From Sinorhizobium sp. A49 (lineage in GTDB: Bacteria > Pseudomonadota > Alphaproteobacteria > Rhizobiales > Rhizobiaceae), in contig NZ_MUNW01000055.1 in assembly GCF_002002725.1 (NCBI RefSeq), positions 1 through 64,000 of the forward strand: a DNA stretch of 64,000 bases, read 5' to 3'. The notes beneath the pieces were generated by a model, which saw only the letters and a program-made list of their open reading frames with translations, ran no database searches and was not told where the DNA came from. Shown here piece after piece: positions 43,594 to 53,545 of this stretch (positions are counted from its first letter, which is position 1; the number at the start of each line of letters is the position of its first letter). The translations under genes and the position numbers were made by a program.

Positions 43594-44622
43594 ATGAAAG
43601 CTGTATCCATTTCGGTTGCGCTTGCCGCAACGGGCCTAGCATTCGCAGCGTCTCAGGCGCAGGCGGCAGGCAGTCTCAATCTGATTTGCTCGGCGGACGT
43701 CGTCATATGCGAGCAGATGACCGCCGATTTCGAGAAGGAAAGCGGGATCAAGGTCAACATGGTTCGCCTGTCTTCGGGCGAGACCTATGCCAAAGTGCGC
43801 GCAGAAGCGCGCAACCCCAAGACCGATATCTGGTGGGCCGGCACCGGCGACCCGCATCTGCAGGCTGCATCCGACGGCCTGACGCTCGAATACAAGTCGC
43901 CGATGCTGGATCAGCTGCAGGATTGGGCGAAGAAGCAGGCCGAAGGCTCGGGCTACCGCACCGTCGGCGTCTATGCCGGCGCGCTCGGCTGGGGCTACAA
44001 CACCGAGATCTTCCAGAAGAAAGGCTTCAAGGAGCCGAAATGCTGGGCCGACCTGCTGGACGCCTCGCTCAAGGGCGAGATCCAGATGGCAAACCCGAAC
44101 TCGTCGGGCACGGCCTATACGGCGCTCGCCTCGCTGGTGCAGATCATGGGTGAAGATCAGGCGTTCGACTACCTGAAGAAACTCAACGCCAACGTCGCGC
44201 AGTATACCAAATCGGGCTCGGCACCGGTCAAATCGGCCGCCCGCGGCGAGGCCGGCCTCGGCATCGTCTTCATGCACGACGCCGTCGCGCAGACAGCCGA
44301 AGGCTTCCCGATCAAGGCAATCGCGCCGTGCGAAGGCACCGGCTACGAGATCGGCTCGATGTCGATCATCCGCGGCGCCAAGAACCTCGACAATGCCAAG
44401 GCCTGGTACGACTGGGCGCTGAAGCCTGAGGTGCAGTCGCGGATGAAGGATGCCAAGTCCTTCCAGCTGCCATCCAACAAGAGCGCGGAAGTGCCGAAGG
44501 AAGCACCGAAGTTCGAGGATATCAAGCTGATCGACTACGACTTCGCCACCTATGGCGATTCCGAAAAGCGCAAGGCTCTGCTCGAGCGCTGGGACCGCGA
44601 GGTTGGCGCCAACGCCAACTGA
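43594..44622 (+). CDS. ABC transporter periplasmic binding protein, FbpA/AfuA type
   Basis: A 342-residue binding protein with signal peptide (about 1-25, ending AQAAG). The mature start LNLICSADVVICEQMTADFE and the WWAGTGDP and GALGWGYNTEIF blocks belong to the Fe3+/Afu/putrescine class 1 binding proteins. Two cysteines near the N-terminus (C33 and C39) could form a disulfide. AfuA homologues were shown to bind sugar phosphates, and the phosphatase gene downstream argues for a phosphorylated ligand rather than iron. The ATG at 43594 has a GGGAGGAA site. A strong hairpin follows the stop. Confidence 0.88.
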   Translation: MKAVSISVALAATGLAFAASQAQAAGSLNLICSADVVICEQMTADFEKESGIKVNMVRLSSGETYAKVRAEARNPKTDIWWAGTGDPHLQAASDGLTLEYKSPMLDQLQDWAKKQAEGSGYRTVGVYAGALGWGYNTEIFQKKGFKEPKCWADLLDASLKGEIQMANPNSSGTAYTALASLVQIMGEDQAFDYLKKLNANVAQYTKSGSAPVKSAARGEAGLGIVFMHDAVAQTAEGFPIKAIAPCEGTGYEIGSMSIIRGAKNLDNAKAWYDWALKPEVQSRMKDAKSFQLPSNKSAEVPKEAPKFEDIKLIDYDFATYGDSEKRKALLERWDREVGANAN

Positions 44623-44640
44623 CGCCCTTCGGTTTGCGAG

Positions 44641-44664
44641 CGGCCGGATCGAAGGATCCGGTCG
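44641..44664 (+). terminator. Strong hairpin after the binding-protein gene
   Basis: CGGCCGGATC, GAAG loop, GATCCGGTCG: a 10-bp stem (one G-U pair) beginning 18 bases after the binding-protein stop. There is no T-run. It is likely a 3'-end protector or partial terminator that lets the binding protein be made in excess over the permease. Confidence 0.65.
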
Positions 44665-44756
44665 ACCGCACCTCGAAAGACCGCAGGTGCCTCCGGCTCT
44701 CGCCAGCCGGCCCTGCACCATGATCGACATTCCAATAGTGAAGAGACGCGAGGACC

Positions 44757-46997
44757 GTGATGGAACATCGCAACCATAGGCTCGACCTCACGCTCGGGCT
44801 TGGGCTGGCCGCATTTTTGGCTGTGCCCTGGTACCGCATCGAGGGAGGCTTCTTCGGCCTTGGCTGGCTTTCCAGCTTTCCCTCCGATGCTGCCGTGGCA
44901 CCCGGCCTTGCGCAGATCTTTGCCCACGGACATTCGTGGCTCGTCGTCGCGCTCCTGCTTCTCGGCGCCTGCGCCGCCGCCCGGTTTGTCCGGGACCCGG
45001 ATCGCCGCGGTCTGGTGTTGGCGGTGGCCGGTGCAGCCGGCCTCCTGTTCATTGCTCTCCAAGGTCTGGCGATCGGCTTTACCGGCTGGACCTGGACCAT
45101 CAGCGAGACCCTCTTCGGCCCGCTTGCCGACGGCCAACCTTCTATGGGCGCCGGCGCCGTGCTCGCTGCCCTCGCCTTCATCCTGATCTTTGCATTCGGG
45201 CTGGCCGAGCGCGGCGTCATGAAGGGCGATGCCTTCATCGTCGCGTCAATTTCGCTGCTCGTCTGCCTCGTCGTCGTCTTCGTGTTCTATCCCGTCGGCA
45301 GCATGTTTGCGGCCTCCGTCCAGGATTTCGACGGCTCGTTCAAGCCGGATGGCTTCCTGCGCAACATTCAGGACGGTTCGATCTGGAGCCTCGGCTGCGT
45401 CACCGGGGGCGAGCGTTGCGGTGTCGCCTGGCGCACGCTGTGGCTGGCGCTGATGACCGCGTCCGGCTCGACGTTGCTCGGTCTTGCTTTTGCGCTGGTC
45501 GCAACCCGGACCCGCTTTCCCTTCAAGAAGGGCATGCGCCTGTTGACGGTCCTGCCGATCATCACGCCGCCCTTCGTCATCGGCCTCGCGCTGACCCTGC
45601 TCTTCGGTCGCGCCGGCGTCATAACCGAGTTTCTGTCCGACGCCTTTGGCATCGAGCCCGGACGCTGGCTCTATGGCCTCACCGGCATCTGGATCGCCCA
45701 GGTCCTGTCCTTCACCCCGATCTCATTCCTGGTGCTGATCGGTGTCGTCGAGGGCGTCAGCCCGTCGATGGAGGAAGCGTCGCAGACGCTTCGCGCCGAC
45801 CGCTGGCGGACATTCTGGCACGTCTCGCTGCCACTGATGAAGCCGGGCCTCGCCAACGCCTTCCTGATTGGCTTCATCGAGAGCATGGCCGATTTCGGCA
45901 ATCCGCTCGTGCTTGGCGGCAGCCATGGCGTGCTGTCGACGGAAATCTTCTTTGCCGTCGTCGGGGCGCAAAACGATCCGTCGCGCGCCGCAGTGCTCGC
46001 CATCATCCTGTTGTGCTTCACCCTGTCGGCCTTCCTTGCCCAACGCTACTGGCTGGCGGGCAAGAATTATTCGACTGTCACCGGTAAGGGCGACAGCGGC
46101 TCGCATATCGCCTTGCCCCGCTCGCTGTCGATCGGCGTGCACGCGGTGGTGATCCCCTGGATGATCTTCACAGTCGTCGTCTACGGCATGATCCTGTTCG
46201 GCGGCTTCGTGAAAACCTGGGGTCTCGATAACTCGCTGACGTTTGAACACTACATCAAGGCCTTCTCGGTCTCGATGACCGACGGCGTGATCGCGTGGAC
46301 CGGCGTTGCCTGGAACTCGTTCTGGACCACGATGGAGATCGCGCTGATCTCGGCGCCCTTGACGGCCCTTGTCGGGCTGCTGACCGCCTACTTGATCGTT
46401 CGGCAGCGATTTGCCGGACGGGATGTGTTCGAATTCGCGCTGATGTTGAGTTTCGCCATTCCCGGCACCGTCATCGGCATCAGCTACATCATCGCCTTCA
46501 ACCTGCCGCCGCTCGAAATGACCGGCACTGCGCTGATCCTGGTTGCCTGCTTCGTGTTCCGAAACATGCCGGTCGGCGTGCGCGGTGGCATCGCGGCGAT
46601 GAGCCAGCTCGACAAGAGCCTTGACGAAGCTTCTCTGACGCTCAGGGCAACCAGCTTCCGCACGCTGCGCAAGGTGATCCTGCCGTTGTTGCGGCCGGCC
46701 ATCGTCGCTGCCCTCGTGTATTCCTTCGTCCGGGCGATCACGTCGATCAGCGCCGTCGTCTTCCTCGTCAGTGCCGAATACAACATGGCAACGTCCTACA
46801 TCGTCGGCCTTGTTGAAAACGGCGAGTTCGGCGTGGCGATCGCCTACTCATCGGCCCTCATCGTGGTGATGATCACCGTCATCACCGGCCTGCAACTGCT
46901 TGTCGGCGAGCGCAAGCTCCGACGGGAGAACCGCGTCTTCGGCGCGGCTCCGGCCCGCGCCGCCGCCAAGACCCTTACCCAGGAGAACCCCGCATGA
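44757..46997 (+). CDS. ABC transporter permease, fused double FbpB/AfuB-type with extra N-terminal domain
   Basis: A 746-residue inner-membrane protein. Residues about 220-460 and 490-720 are two binding-protein-dependent permease domains in tandem, each with an EAA loop (MEEASQTLRADRWRTFWHVSLPL and LDEASLTLRATSFRTLRKVILPL, kept in form). Residues 1-200 add an extra region with about five hydrophobic helices that is not part of the permease core. Translation starts at GTG 44757 or ATG 44760. It overlaps the ATPase gene by four bases. Confidence 0.9.
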   Translation: MMEHRNHRLDLTLGLGLAAFLAVPWYRIEGGFFGLGWLSSFPSDAAVAPGLAQIFAHGHSWLVVALLLLGACAAARFVRDPDRRGLVLAVAGAAGLLFIALQGLAIGFTGWTWTISETLFGPLADGQPSMGAGAVLAALAFILIFAFGLAERGVMKGDAFIVASISLLVCLVVVFVFYPVGSMFAASVQDFDGSFKPDGFLRNIQDGSIWSLGCVTGGERCGVAWRTLWLALMTASGSTLLGLAFALVATRTRFPFKKGMRLLTVLPIITPPFVIGLALTLLFGRAGVITEFLSDAFGIEPGRWLYGLTGIWIAQVLSFTPISFLVLIGVVEGVSPSMEEASQTLRADRWRTFWHVSLPLMKPGLANAFLIGFIESMADFGNPLVLGGSHGVLSTEIFFAVVGAQNDPSRAAVLAIILLCFTLSAFLAQRYWLAGKNYSTVTGKGDSGSHIALPRSLSIGVHAVVIPWMIFTVVVYGMILFGGFVKTWGLDNSLTFEHYIKAFSVSMTDGVIAWTGVAWNSFWTTMEIALISAPLTALVGLLTAYLIVRQRFAGRDVFEFALMLSFAIPGTVIGISYIIAFNLPPLEMTGTALILVACFVFRNMPVGVRGGIAAMSQLDKSLDEASLTLRATSFRTLRKVILPLLRPAIVAALVYSFVRAITSISAVVFLVSAEYNMATSYIVGLVENGEFGVAIAYSSALIVVMITVITGLQLLVGERKLRRENRVFGAAPARAAAKTLTQENPA

Positions 46998-48055
46998 GCA
47001 CCCCACGCACCGGCTCGGTCGTCTTCCAGAACGTGCGCAAGCAGTTCGGCGCCTTCACCGCCATCCACGACCTTTCGCTCACCATCGAACCCGGCACCCT
47101 CGTCACCCTGCTCGGCCCATCCGGTTGCGGGAAGACCACCACGCTGCGCATGCTCGCGGGCCTGGAACACCCGTCCGCCGGCCGGATCCTGATCGGCGGC
47201 AAGGACGTCACCATGCTGCCGGCAAACGAACGCGACGTGTCGATGGTGTTCCAGTCCTACGCGCTGTTCCCGCATATGACCTCGCTCGACAACGTCGCCT
47301 ATGGTCTCGAATCCTCCGGCATGAAGAAGAAGGAGGCGCGCGACCGGGCCGAGGAAGGGCTTAAGCTCGTCGGCCTCGGCGGCCTGGGTCAACGGCTCCC
47401 GGCCGAACTCTCCGGCGGCCAGCAGCAGCGCGTCGCCGTGGCGCGCGCACTGGTGCTCGAACCGCAGGTGCTGCTGCTCGACGAACCGCTCTCCAACCTC
47501 GACGCGCGGCTGCGCCGGCGGGTGCGAACGGAAATCCGCGAGCTGCAGCAGCGGCTTGGCTTTACCGCGGTCTACGTCACCCACGACCAGGACGAGGCGC
47601 TTGCGGTCTCCGACCGGATCATCGTGATGAAGGATGGCGAGATTGCCCAGGAAGGCGCGCCCCGCGAACTCTACGAGGCACCGGCATCCGCCTTCATCGC
47701 CGACTTCATGGGCGAGGCTAATGTGCTGCCCTGCGAAATCACTGCGTCCGATGCCGGCCTTGCCACCATCCGTGTCGGCGGGCTCGAACATCGGCTGCCG
47801 TCGCGCAACGCCCGGCCGGGCCCGTCGAAACTCGCCGTGCGGCCAAATGCCGTGACGCTGACGCCAGCGACCGGCGCGGCACTTCCGGGGACCATCAGCA
47901 CGGCTGCCTACCTCGGCGGTCATATCGAGTATGAAGTTGAAACTCAGAATGGATTGCTATTCGTGGTTGATGATGCGATCGAGCAGATGCTATCTCCTGC
48001 GACCGAAGTCGCCATCGGCTTCCGCGATCGCGGCCTTGCTTTGATTACGGCATAA
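46994..48055 (+). CDS. ABC transporter ATP-binding protein (FbpC/PotA class)
   Basis: A 353-residue importer ATPase. Walker A is GPSGCGKTT (about 40), the Q-loop VFQSYALFPHMT, the signature LSGGQQQRVAVARAL, Walker B VLLLDEPLSNLD and the H-loop VYVTHDQDEAL. A C-terminal TOBE domain (residues 240-353) is present. It forms the transporter with the fused permease. The stop lies 32 bases before the phosphatase gene, indicating a four-gene operon. Confidence 0.95.
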   Translation: MSTPRTGSVVFQNVRKQFGAFTAIHDLSLTIEPGTLVTLLGPSGCGKTTTLRMLAGLEHPSAGRILIGGKDVTMLPANERDVSMVFQSYALFPHMTSLDNVAYGLESSGMKKKEARDRAEEGLKLVGLGGLGQRLPAELSGGQQQRVAVARALVLEPQVLLLDEPLSNLDARLRRRVRTEIRELQQRLGFTAVYVTHDQDEALAVSDRIIVMKDGEIAQEGAPRELYEAPASAFIADFMGEANVLPCEITASDAGLATIRVGGLEHRLPSRNARPGPSKLAVRPNAVTLTPATGAALPGTISTAAYLGGHIEYEVETQNGLLFVVDDAIEQMLSPATEVAIGFRDRGLALITA

Positions 48056-48087
48056 TTTTCGAGACCGACACAGGAAGGACTTTTCGC

Positions 48088-48900
48088 ATGACTTCGCCAA
48101 TCGCGGGCCTTGAAGCCCGCTTCGCGCTCGCCAAGACCGTTGCCGGTGAAGCCGGACGGCTTGCCCATGACTACTTCGTCCAGCGCGAAACACTGGTGAT
48201 CGAGACCAAGGCTGACGCCCATGACGTCGTCTCAATCGCTGACCGCAACGTCGAGACACTGATCCGCGACCGCATCAGTGCCGCATTTCCTGACGATGGC
48301 GCGCTTGGCGAGGAACACGGCCTTGTCAGTGGCACGTCGGGCTTCACCTGGGTGATCGACCCGATCGACGGCACGACGCCCTTCGTCAACGGTATGCCCA
48401 ACTGGTGCATCTCGATCGCCGTGCTTCATGCGGACAAACCGGTGATCGGCGTGATCCAGTCGCCCTGCCACGACGAGCTCTATGCGGCCGCGGCCGGTCA
48501 CGGTGCGACGCTCAACGGCAAGACCCTGCGGCTCGATGCGACGCGGACGATCCGCGATGCGGTGACCGGTCTTGGCGCCAACAATCACGTGACACCGGCC
48601 GAAGTCGCCGGGATCGTCGAGCGCCTTCTTGAGGCCGGCGGCAACTTCATGCGCAACGGTTCGGGCGCGCTGATGATCGCCTATGTGGCCGCTGGCAGGC
48701 TCGTCGGCTACTATGAGCCCTACATGCACGCCTGGGATTGCTTGGCCGGCTATTGCCTTGTCAACGAGGCGGGCGGCTGGTCGCTGCCTTTCCCGACACA
48801 GGGCGACGCCTTGACCCGGGGAAGCGCCGTTCTGGTCGCAGCACCTGGCGCGATCGACGACCTGCTCAAGGTCGCGCAGCTGGAACGCAAGGCAGCCTGA
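48088..48900 (+). CDS. Inositol monophosphatase family phosphatase
   Basis: A 270-residue metal-dependent phosphatase. The magnesium-binding motifs are E75-E76 in GALGEEHG, D91-P-I-D94-G-T96, and the C-terminal WDCLAGYCLVNEAGG aspartate. Family members remove phosphate from inositol phosphate, histidinol phosphate, fructose bisphosphate and related compounds. As the last gene of an Afu/Fbp-type ABC operon it likely dephosphorylates the imported compound in the cytoplasm. It converges with the slipin gene with a 22-base gap. Substrate not identified. Confidence 0.88.
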   Translation: MTSPIAGLEARFALAKTVAGEAGRLAHDYFVQRETLVIETKADAHDVVSIADRNVETLIRDRISAAFPDDGALGEEHGLVSGTSGFTWVIDPIDGTTPFVNGMPNWCISIAVLHADKPVIGVIQSPCHDELYAAAAGHGATLNGKTLRLDATRTIRDAVTGLGANNHVTPAEVAGIVERLLEAGGNFMRNGSGALMIAYVAAGRLVGYYEPYMHAWDCLAGYCLVNEAGGWSLPFPTQGDALTRGSAVLVAAPGAIDDLLKVAQLERKAA

Positions 48901-48922
48901 AGCTTTACGACGCCGAACGCGA

Positions 48923-49696
48923 TCAGCGCGCCTGCTTGTCGGTCTTGGCCGCCAGCAGGTTGACGAGCTCCATCGGGAACGGAAAGACGATCGTCGAGTT
49001 CTTTTCGCCGGCGATCACGTTCAAGGTGCTCAAATAGCGCAACTGCATGGCTTCAGGCTGCCGGGCAAGGATCTCGGCAGCCTCGAGCAGTTTTGCCGCC
49101 GCTTGCTGTTCGCCCTCGGCATTGATGACCTTGGCGCGGCGTTCGCGCTCAGCCTCGGCCTGGCGGGCGATGGCACGGACCATGCTTTCGTTGATGTCGA
49201 CATGCTTGATCTCGACGGTCGCAACCTTGATGCCCCAGGCATCTGTCTGGCTGTCGAGAATCTTCTGGATATCCTCGTTCAACCGGTCGCGCTCCGCCAG
49301 CATTTCGTCGAGATCATGCTTGCCAAGCACCGAGCGCAATGTCGTCTGGGCGAGCTGGCTCGTCGCCATCATGAAATCCTCGACCTGGATCGTCGATTTT
49401 TCGGCATCGATCACCCTGAAGTAGAGGACCGCGCTGACACGGACCGACACATTGTCGTGCGAGATGACATCCTGGCTTGGAACGTCGAGCACACGGGTTC
49501 TGAGATCGACCCGCACCATCTGCTGAACATAGGGAAAGAGCAAGATCAGTCCCGGCCCTTTCACGCCGGTGAAGCGACCGAGGGTGAAGACGACGCCGCG
49601 TTCATATTCGCGCAGGATCCTGATCGCATAGGCGATCACGATGAGGACAAAAAACAGGATCGCCAGATAGGGAGCGAGGCTCCCAAGCATGTCCAT
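48923..49696 (-). CDS. Slipin / stomatin-like SPFH (band 7) membrane protein
   Basis: A 257-residue membrane protein: one N-terminal helix (about 8-27), then the SPFH domain with [20 protein letters not shown] and [20 protein letters not shown] blocks, and a charged coiled-coil region [26 protein letters not shown]-type (kept in form). Slipins make membrane scaffolds. The adjacent gene encodes the NfeD-type protease that cleaves stomatins, and the pair is transcribed together on the minus strand, protease first, 26 bases apart. Confidence 0.94.
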   Translation of the reverse strand: MDMLGSLAPYLAILFFVLIVIAYAIRILREYERGVVFTLGRFTGVKGPGLILLFPYVQQMVRVDLRTRVLDVPSQDVISHDNVSVRVSAVLYFRVIDAEKSTIQVEDFMMATSQLAQTTLRSVLGKHDLDEMLAERDRLNEDIQKILDSQTDAWGIKVATVEIKHVDINESMVRAIARQAEAERERRAKVINAEGEQQAAAKLLEAAEILARQPEAMQLRYLSTLNVIAGEKNSTIVFPFPMELVNLLAAKTDKQAR

Positions 49697-49722
49697 GATC
49701 TCTACTCCTTCTACCGCAGGCG

Positions 49723-51087
49723 TCAGGCCTTCGCCTGGTCGCGCGCGACCTCAAGCGTCAGCCCGTTGCGGCCAACCACCTTCACGGTCTCTCCGGTTGT
49801 AAGCGCCTCGCTGCTGACGGCCTGCCAGCGCTCGCCGTGGGCAATGACATAGCCCTTGGCACCGGCCCAACTATCGACCTTGCCGGCGATCCCGATCATC
49901 TGCTCAGATCCGGTGGCGACGGCACGGCGGCGGGAACCGAAGGCGAGGCGCCCGACGAGCAGACTGAAGCCGAGGCTGGCGATGCCGACACCGGCAAGCA
50001 ACTGCCAGGATACCCCCAGCCCCGGCGTGTCCGTATCGAAAAGGATCGCGGCGCCAAGAACGATCGCCAGGGCACCGCCCGTCCCGAGCACGCCGAACGA
50101 AGGCGAATGTGCCTCTGCAACCAGCAGGCCGATGCCGAGCAGGATCAGGCCGACGCCGGCATAGCTGACCGGCAGAACGGCCAATGCGTAGAGGCCAAGC
50201 AGCAGACTGATCCCGCCGACGGTACCCGGCACGACGGATCCGGGCGTCAGGAACTCGAAGATCAGTCCATAAATGCCGATCATCATCAGAATGATCGCGA
50301 TGTTTGGGTCGGTGATGACCGCAAGCAGACGCGTGCGCCAGTCGGGTACAAAAGCCTCCACGCCAAGCCGTGACGTTTCAAGCGTGATATCCGCCTGCCC
50401 GACACGGACAGTCCGCCCCTGCGCCTGCTTCAGCAGGTCGTCGATGGAAACGGCAGTGAAATCGACGACTTTCTGTTGAACGGCCGCCACTGCCGACAGG
50501 CTCGCAGCCTCGCGTACCGCCCGCTCGGCCCAATCGGCATTGCGCCCACGCAACTCGGCCAATCCGCGGATATAGGCGACGGCATCGTTCACCAGCTTTG
50601 CCTCACTTGCCGACTGGGTTGGCTGCGGTTGGCCTGCGGTGTCCTTGTCGTTTTCGCCTGGATGCTCATCCTCTTGTCCGCCAAACATGTCTCCACCAAT
50701 GGCGATCGGCGTTGCCGCCCCGAGATTGGTTCCCGGCGCCATGGCGGCGATATGGCTTGCATAGAGGATATAGGTGCCGGCACTGGCAGCCCGCGCTCCG
50801 CTCGGCGCGACGAAACTGGCAACGGGAACCGACGAGGCGAGGATCGCCTGGATGATCTCGCGCATCGACGTATCGAGACCACCGGGCGTGTCCATTTGCA
50901 AAACGACAAGCGGCAGGTGCCGGTCGTTGGCCCGCTGCAAACCGCGTTTGACGTATTCAGCCGTTGCCGGACCGATTGCCCCCTTCAGATTGAGCACCAA
51001 GGCAACCCGCTCGGTTTCTGGCGCGGACGCTGCTGGAAACACGCATGTCGATATCAGGGCAAGCAACAGGCTGAGGATTCGCAACAT
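49723..51087 (-). CDS. NfeD-type ClpP-class serine protease (stomatin operon partner protein)
   Basis: A 454-residue protein with a signal peptide (about 1-20), an N-terminal ClpP-like protease domain ([17 protein letters not shown]; catalytic serine probably S102 in [11 protein letters not shown]; a lysine of the dyad in the following helix region), a hydrophilic stretch [11 protein letters not shown], four to five membrane helices and a C-terminal OB-fold NfeD domain. It is thought to process the C-terminus of the partner slipin. It is promoter-proximal to the slipin gene. Confidence 0.9.
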   Translation of the reverse strand: MLRILSLLLALISTCVFPAASAPETERVALVLNLKGAIGPATAEYVKRGLQRANDRHLPLVVLQMDTPGGLDTSMREIIQAILASSVPVASFVAPSGARAASAGTYILYASHIAAMAPGTNLGAATPIAIGGDMFGGQEDEHPGENDKDTAGQPQPTQSASEAKLVNDAVAYIRGLAELRGRNADWAERAVREAASLSAVAAVQQKVVDFTAVSIDDLLKQAQGRTVRVGQADITLETSRLGVEAFVPDWRTRLLAVITDPNIAIILMMIGIYGLIFEFLTPGSVVPGTVGGISLLLGLYALAVLPVSYAGVGLILLGIGLLVAEAHSPSFGVLGTGGALAIVLGAAILFDTDTPGLGVSWQLLAGVGIASLGFSLLVGRLAFGSRRRAVATGSEQMIGIAGKVDSWAGAKGYVIAHGERWQAVSSEALTTGETVKVVGRNGLTLEVARDQAKA

Positions 51088-51331
51088 CCGTCGTCAAAGC
51101 CTCGTATTGCGGGCGCCTTCGGCGAAGACGTCCCGCGGAGGCAATATTAGCACACCATAAAGTTAAGACGAAGCACAACACACCACCGCTCTCCGGACGG
51201 TGAGCAGGATGACAAAGTCCCGCATCGGGGCTATCTGCATGTCAGGACAACCGCATTGCTTCGCAGAAATGAACGCCATGGCGTGCTTGCCGACACGAGC
51301 CGCCTTCGACCTCTAGAGGAAACCCGCCCGC

Positions 51332-52033
51332 TTGGAGACAACACTCTATCTGCCGATCAAGCGCTTCCTCGAAGAGGCCGGATATTCCGTCAAGGGCGAG
51401 ATCGGCGGCTGCGATATCCTTGCGCTCAGCGACGACGAGCCACCGCTCGTCGTGATCTGCGAATTGAAGCTGACGTTCAATCTGGAGTTGGTCTTGCAGG
51501 CGGTGGATCGGGCCAATGCAGGTGACGAGGTCTGGATCGCAGCACGCGTCTCGGCCAAGGGCAAGGGGCGCGAGAGCGACCGGCGCTTTCGCGATCTCTG
51601 CCGCCGGATCGGGCTCGGCATGCTCGCGGTCGCCGACAACGGCACGGTCGACGTCATCGTCGCTGCGTCCGCCGCCATGCCGCGCAAGAACCTGAAGAAG
51701 CGGGCGCGCCTCATCAAGGAGCACCACCGTCGCAAGGGCGACCCGACGCTCGGCGGCAGCACGCGCTCCCCGATCATGACGGCCTACCGCCAGCAGGCGC
51801 TTGCCTGCGCCGCCGCCTTGCAGAGCGGACAGCTGCGTCCGCGCGATCTGCGCGAAGCCGCCCCTGACGCCGCCAAGATCCTGCAAGGCAATGTCTATGG
51901 CTGGTTCGAACGGGTCGATCGCGGTGTCTATGCGCTCACTGAAGTCGGAGCGGAAGCGCTTCGGCGCTGGCCGCAAGGTCCTGTTTCGGGCACGTCAGAG
52001 ACCGAGACAATGGCAACAGCGTCCGAAGACTGA
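51332..52033 (+). CDS. DUF2161 family PD-(D/E)XK-like putative phosphodiesterase
   Basis: A 233-residue protein. The nuclease-fold motif is D28 in GGCDIL and E44-x-K46 in CELKL, which matches the PD-(D/E)XK core of the DUF2161 family; a positively charged middle region (MPRKNLKKRARLIKEHHRRK) and a C-terminal winged-helix-like section follow. The start is a TTG at 51332 with AGAGGA about 12 bases upstream; there is no ATG near. No known function. It is followed after 19 bases by the DUF454 gene. Confidence 0.72.
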   Translation: METTLYLPIKRFLEEAGYSVKGEIGGCDILALSDDEPPLVVICELKLTFNLELVLQAVDRANAGDEVWIAARVSAKGKGRESDRRFRDLCRRIGLGMLAVADNGTVDVIVAASAAMPRKNLKKRARLIKEHHRRKGDPTLGGSTRSPIMTAYRQQALACAAALQSGQLRPRDLREAAPDAAKILQGNVYGWFERVDRGVYALTEVGAEALRRWPQGPVSGTSETETMATASED

Positions 52034-52052
52034 ACTGGCGCGGAGAGCACAG

Positions 52053-52421
52053 ATGAACCTTCCCCTTCGGCTGCTCTGTCTTGGCCTCGGCTGGCTGATG
52101 GTCGGCTTCGCCGTCGCAGGCATCTTCCTGCCGATCCTGCCAACCACGCCGTTTCTGTTGCTGGCGGCGGGCCTGTTTGCCCGCGCCTCGCCACGGCTCG
52201 AGCGCTGGCTGCTGGAGCATCCGACATTCGGCCCTTCGTTGCGCCTCTGGCGCGAAAGCGGCGCGATACCCGCGCGAGCAAAAAAGATAGCCCTCGCCCT
52301 GATGGCGGTAAGCTTCGTCTTCTTCTACGCTGTCAGCAAGCCGAGCCTGCTCCTCGCGGCCGCCGTAGCAGGTGCGATGCTGCTACCGGCCCTATTCATC
52401 ATCACTCGGCCGAGCGCCTGA
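52053..52421 (+). CDS. YbaN-family inner-membrane protein (DUF454)
   Basis: A 122-residue small membrane protein. The family signature is in the first half: LGWLMVGFAVAGIFLPILPTTPFLLLA with the PTTPF turn, then FARASPRLERWLLEH and GPSLRLWRESGAIP. About three to four hydrophobic segments. The function is unknown. The ATG at 52053 lies 19 bases after the DUF2161 stop, so the two genes probably share a transcript. Confidence 0.88.
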   Translation: MNLPLRLLCLGLGWLMVGFAVAGIFLPILPTTPFLLLAAGLFARASPRLERWLLEHPTFGPSLRLWRESGAIPARAKKIALALMAVSFVFFYAVSKPSLLLAAAVAGAMLLPALFIITRPSA

Positions 52422-52480
52422 GGGCTCGGGCTGGCGACAGGCACGCAAACACAAAGAGGTCGTCGGCCCGACGCAACCGA

Positions 52481-52666
52481 TTATTCGCCGGGTCCAGCTT
52501 CAATCCTCTTGTCACCCGGATCAGTGGTGTCGTCGTTCAAGCCGCTCTTGAAACTGCGAATGCCTTTGGCGACGTCACCCATCAACTCCGGGATCTTGCC
52601 GCGGCCGAACAACAACAGCGCGACTGCCAGCACGATCACCCAATGCCAGATGCTAAAAGATCCCAT
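52481..52666 (-). CDS. tatA: Sec-independent translocase subunit TatA/TatE
   Basis: A 61-residue TatA-type protein: short N-terminal membrane helix ([17 protein letters not shown]), the [10 protein letters not shown] hinge, an amphipathic helix ([14 protein letters not shown]) and a charged tail. It forms the protein-conducting pore of the twin-arginine pathway. There is no tatB or tatC beside it, so it is a stand-alone paralogue; its neighbour on the same strand is the nap operon, whose NapA is a Tat substrate. The gap to napC is 179 bases. Confidence 0.9.
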   Translation of the reverse strand: MGSFSIWHWVIVLAVALLLFGRGKIPELMGDVAKGIRSFKSGLNDDTTDPGDKRIEAGPGE

Positions 52667-52845
52667 ATCGTTGCTTCCCTGATCCTGTCAGCCATCACGA
52701 CGCCCGGCAACGGTCACCCGCCGCCGACAATCGAGACGCTAGCAGGCTATTGGGCACCAATCTTTGTCGGTTCGCAAACATTGAAAGGCGGCCACGGCCA
52801 CTCGCTGCGTCGATCCGATCTCTGACCCTTGGCGCTTAGGCCCCA

Positions 52846-53541
52846 TCAAAAGTTGCTGGCGTGAAGCTCCATCATCGCGCGTCGGAGGTCGTCGATCGGC
52901 GTCATGCCCGATGTCGTTGTGCCTTCCAGCTCCTTCGGCATCTTCCAGCCGGGATCTATGCCCTGCATGTTGGGCAATTCATGGGCGATGCCCTTGTGGC
53001 AATCGATACAGGTTGCCTTGCCGGACAGCAGGTAGCGCGTGTGAATGGTGGCGGCGCGTTCCGTCTGTTTCTGCAGGTCCATGGCCACGGACGAATGGCA
53101 ATTGCGGCATTCCAGGCTGTCATTGGCCTTCAGGCGCGCCCATTCGTGCTGGGCGAGTTCGAGGCGCTTTTCGAGAAATTTGGGCCGCGTGCTGATGGTC
53201 CCGAAGATCTTGCCCCAGACCTCCTTCGACGCCTGCATCTTGCGGGCGATCTTGTCGGTCCACTGGTGCGGTACATGACAGTCTGGACAAGACGCACGCA
53301 CGCCGGAACGATTGGAGAAGTGGATCGTGCGCGTCAGCTCCTCATAGACGTTGTCCTTCATCTCGTGACAGGAGGTGCAGAATTTTTCGGTGTTGGTGAT
53401 CTCGAGTGCCGTATTGAAGGCCCCCCAGAACATCACGCCACCGACGAAGCCGCCGAGCGTCAGAAACCCGAGGCTCAGCGTGCCCGCCGGCGTGCTGACA
53501 AGCCGCCACGCCCACAGGATAAGTCTCTTAATCCGCTCCAT
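52846..53541 (-). CDS. napC: Tetraheme cytochrome c NapC
   Basis: A 231-residue NapC/NirT-type quinol dehydrogenase. One N-terminal membrane anchor (about 15-38) is followed by four heme motifs: CTSCH, CPDCH, CRNCH and CIDCH. It takes electrons from quinol and passes them to NapB/NapA in the periplasm. It is the last gene of napEFDABC, four bases after napB. No odd features. Confidence 0.96.
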   Translation of the reverse strand: MERIKRLILWAWRLVSTPAGTLSLGFLTLGGFVGGVMFWGAFNTALEITNTEKFCTSCHEMKDNVYEELTRTIHFSNRSGVRASCPDCHVPHQWTDKIARKMQASKEVWGKIFGTISTRPKFLEKRLELAQHEWARLKANDSLECRNCHSSVAMDLQKQTERAATIHTRYLLSGKATCIDCHKGIAHELPNMQGIDPGWKMPKELEGTTTSGMTPIDDLRRAMMELHASNF

Positions 53542-53545
53542 GGGC

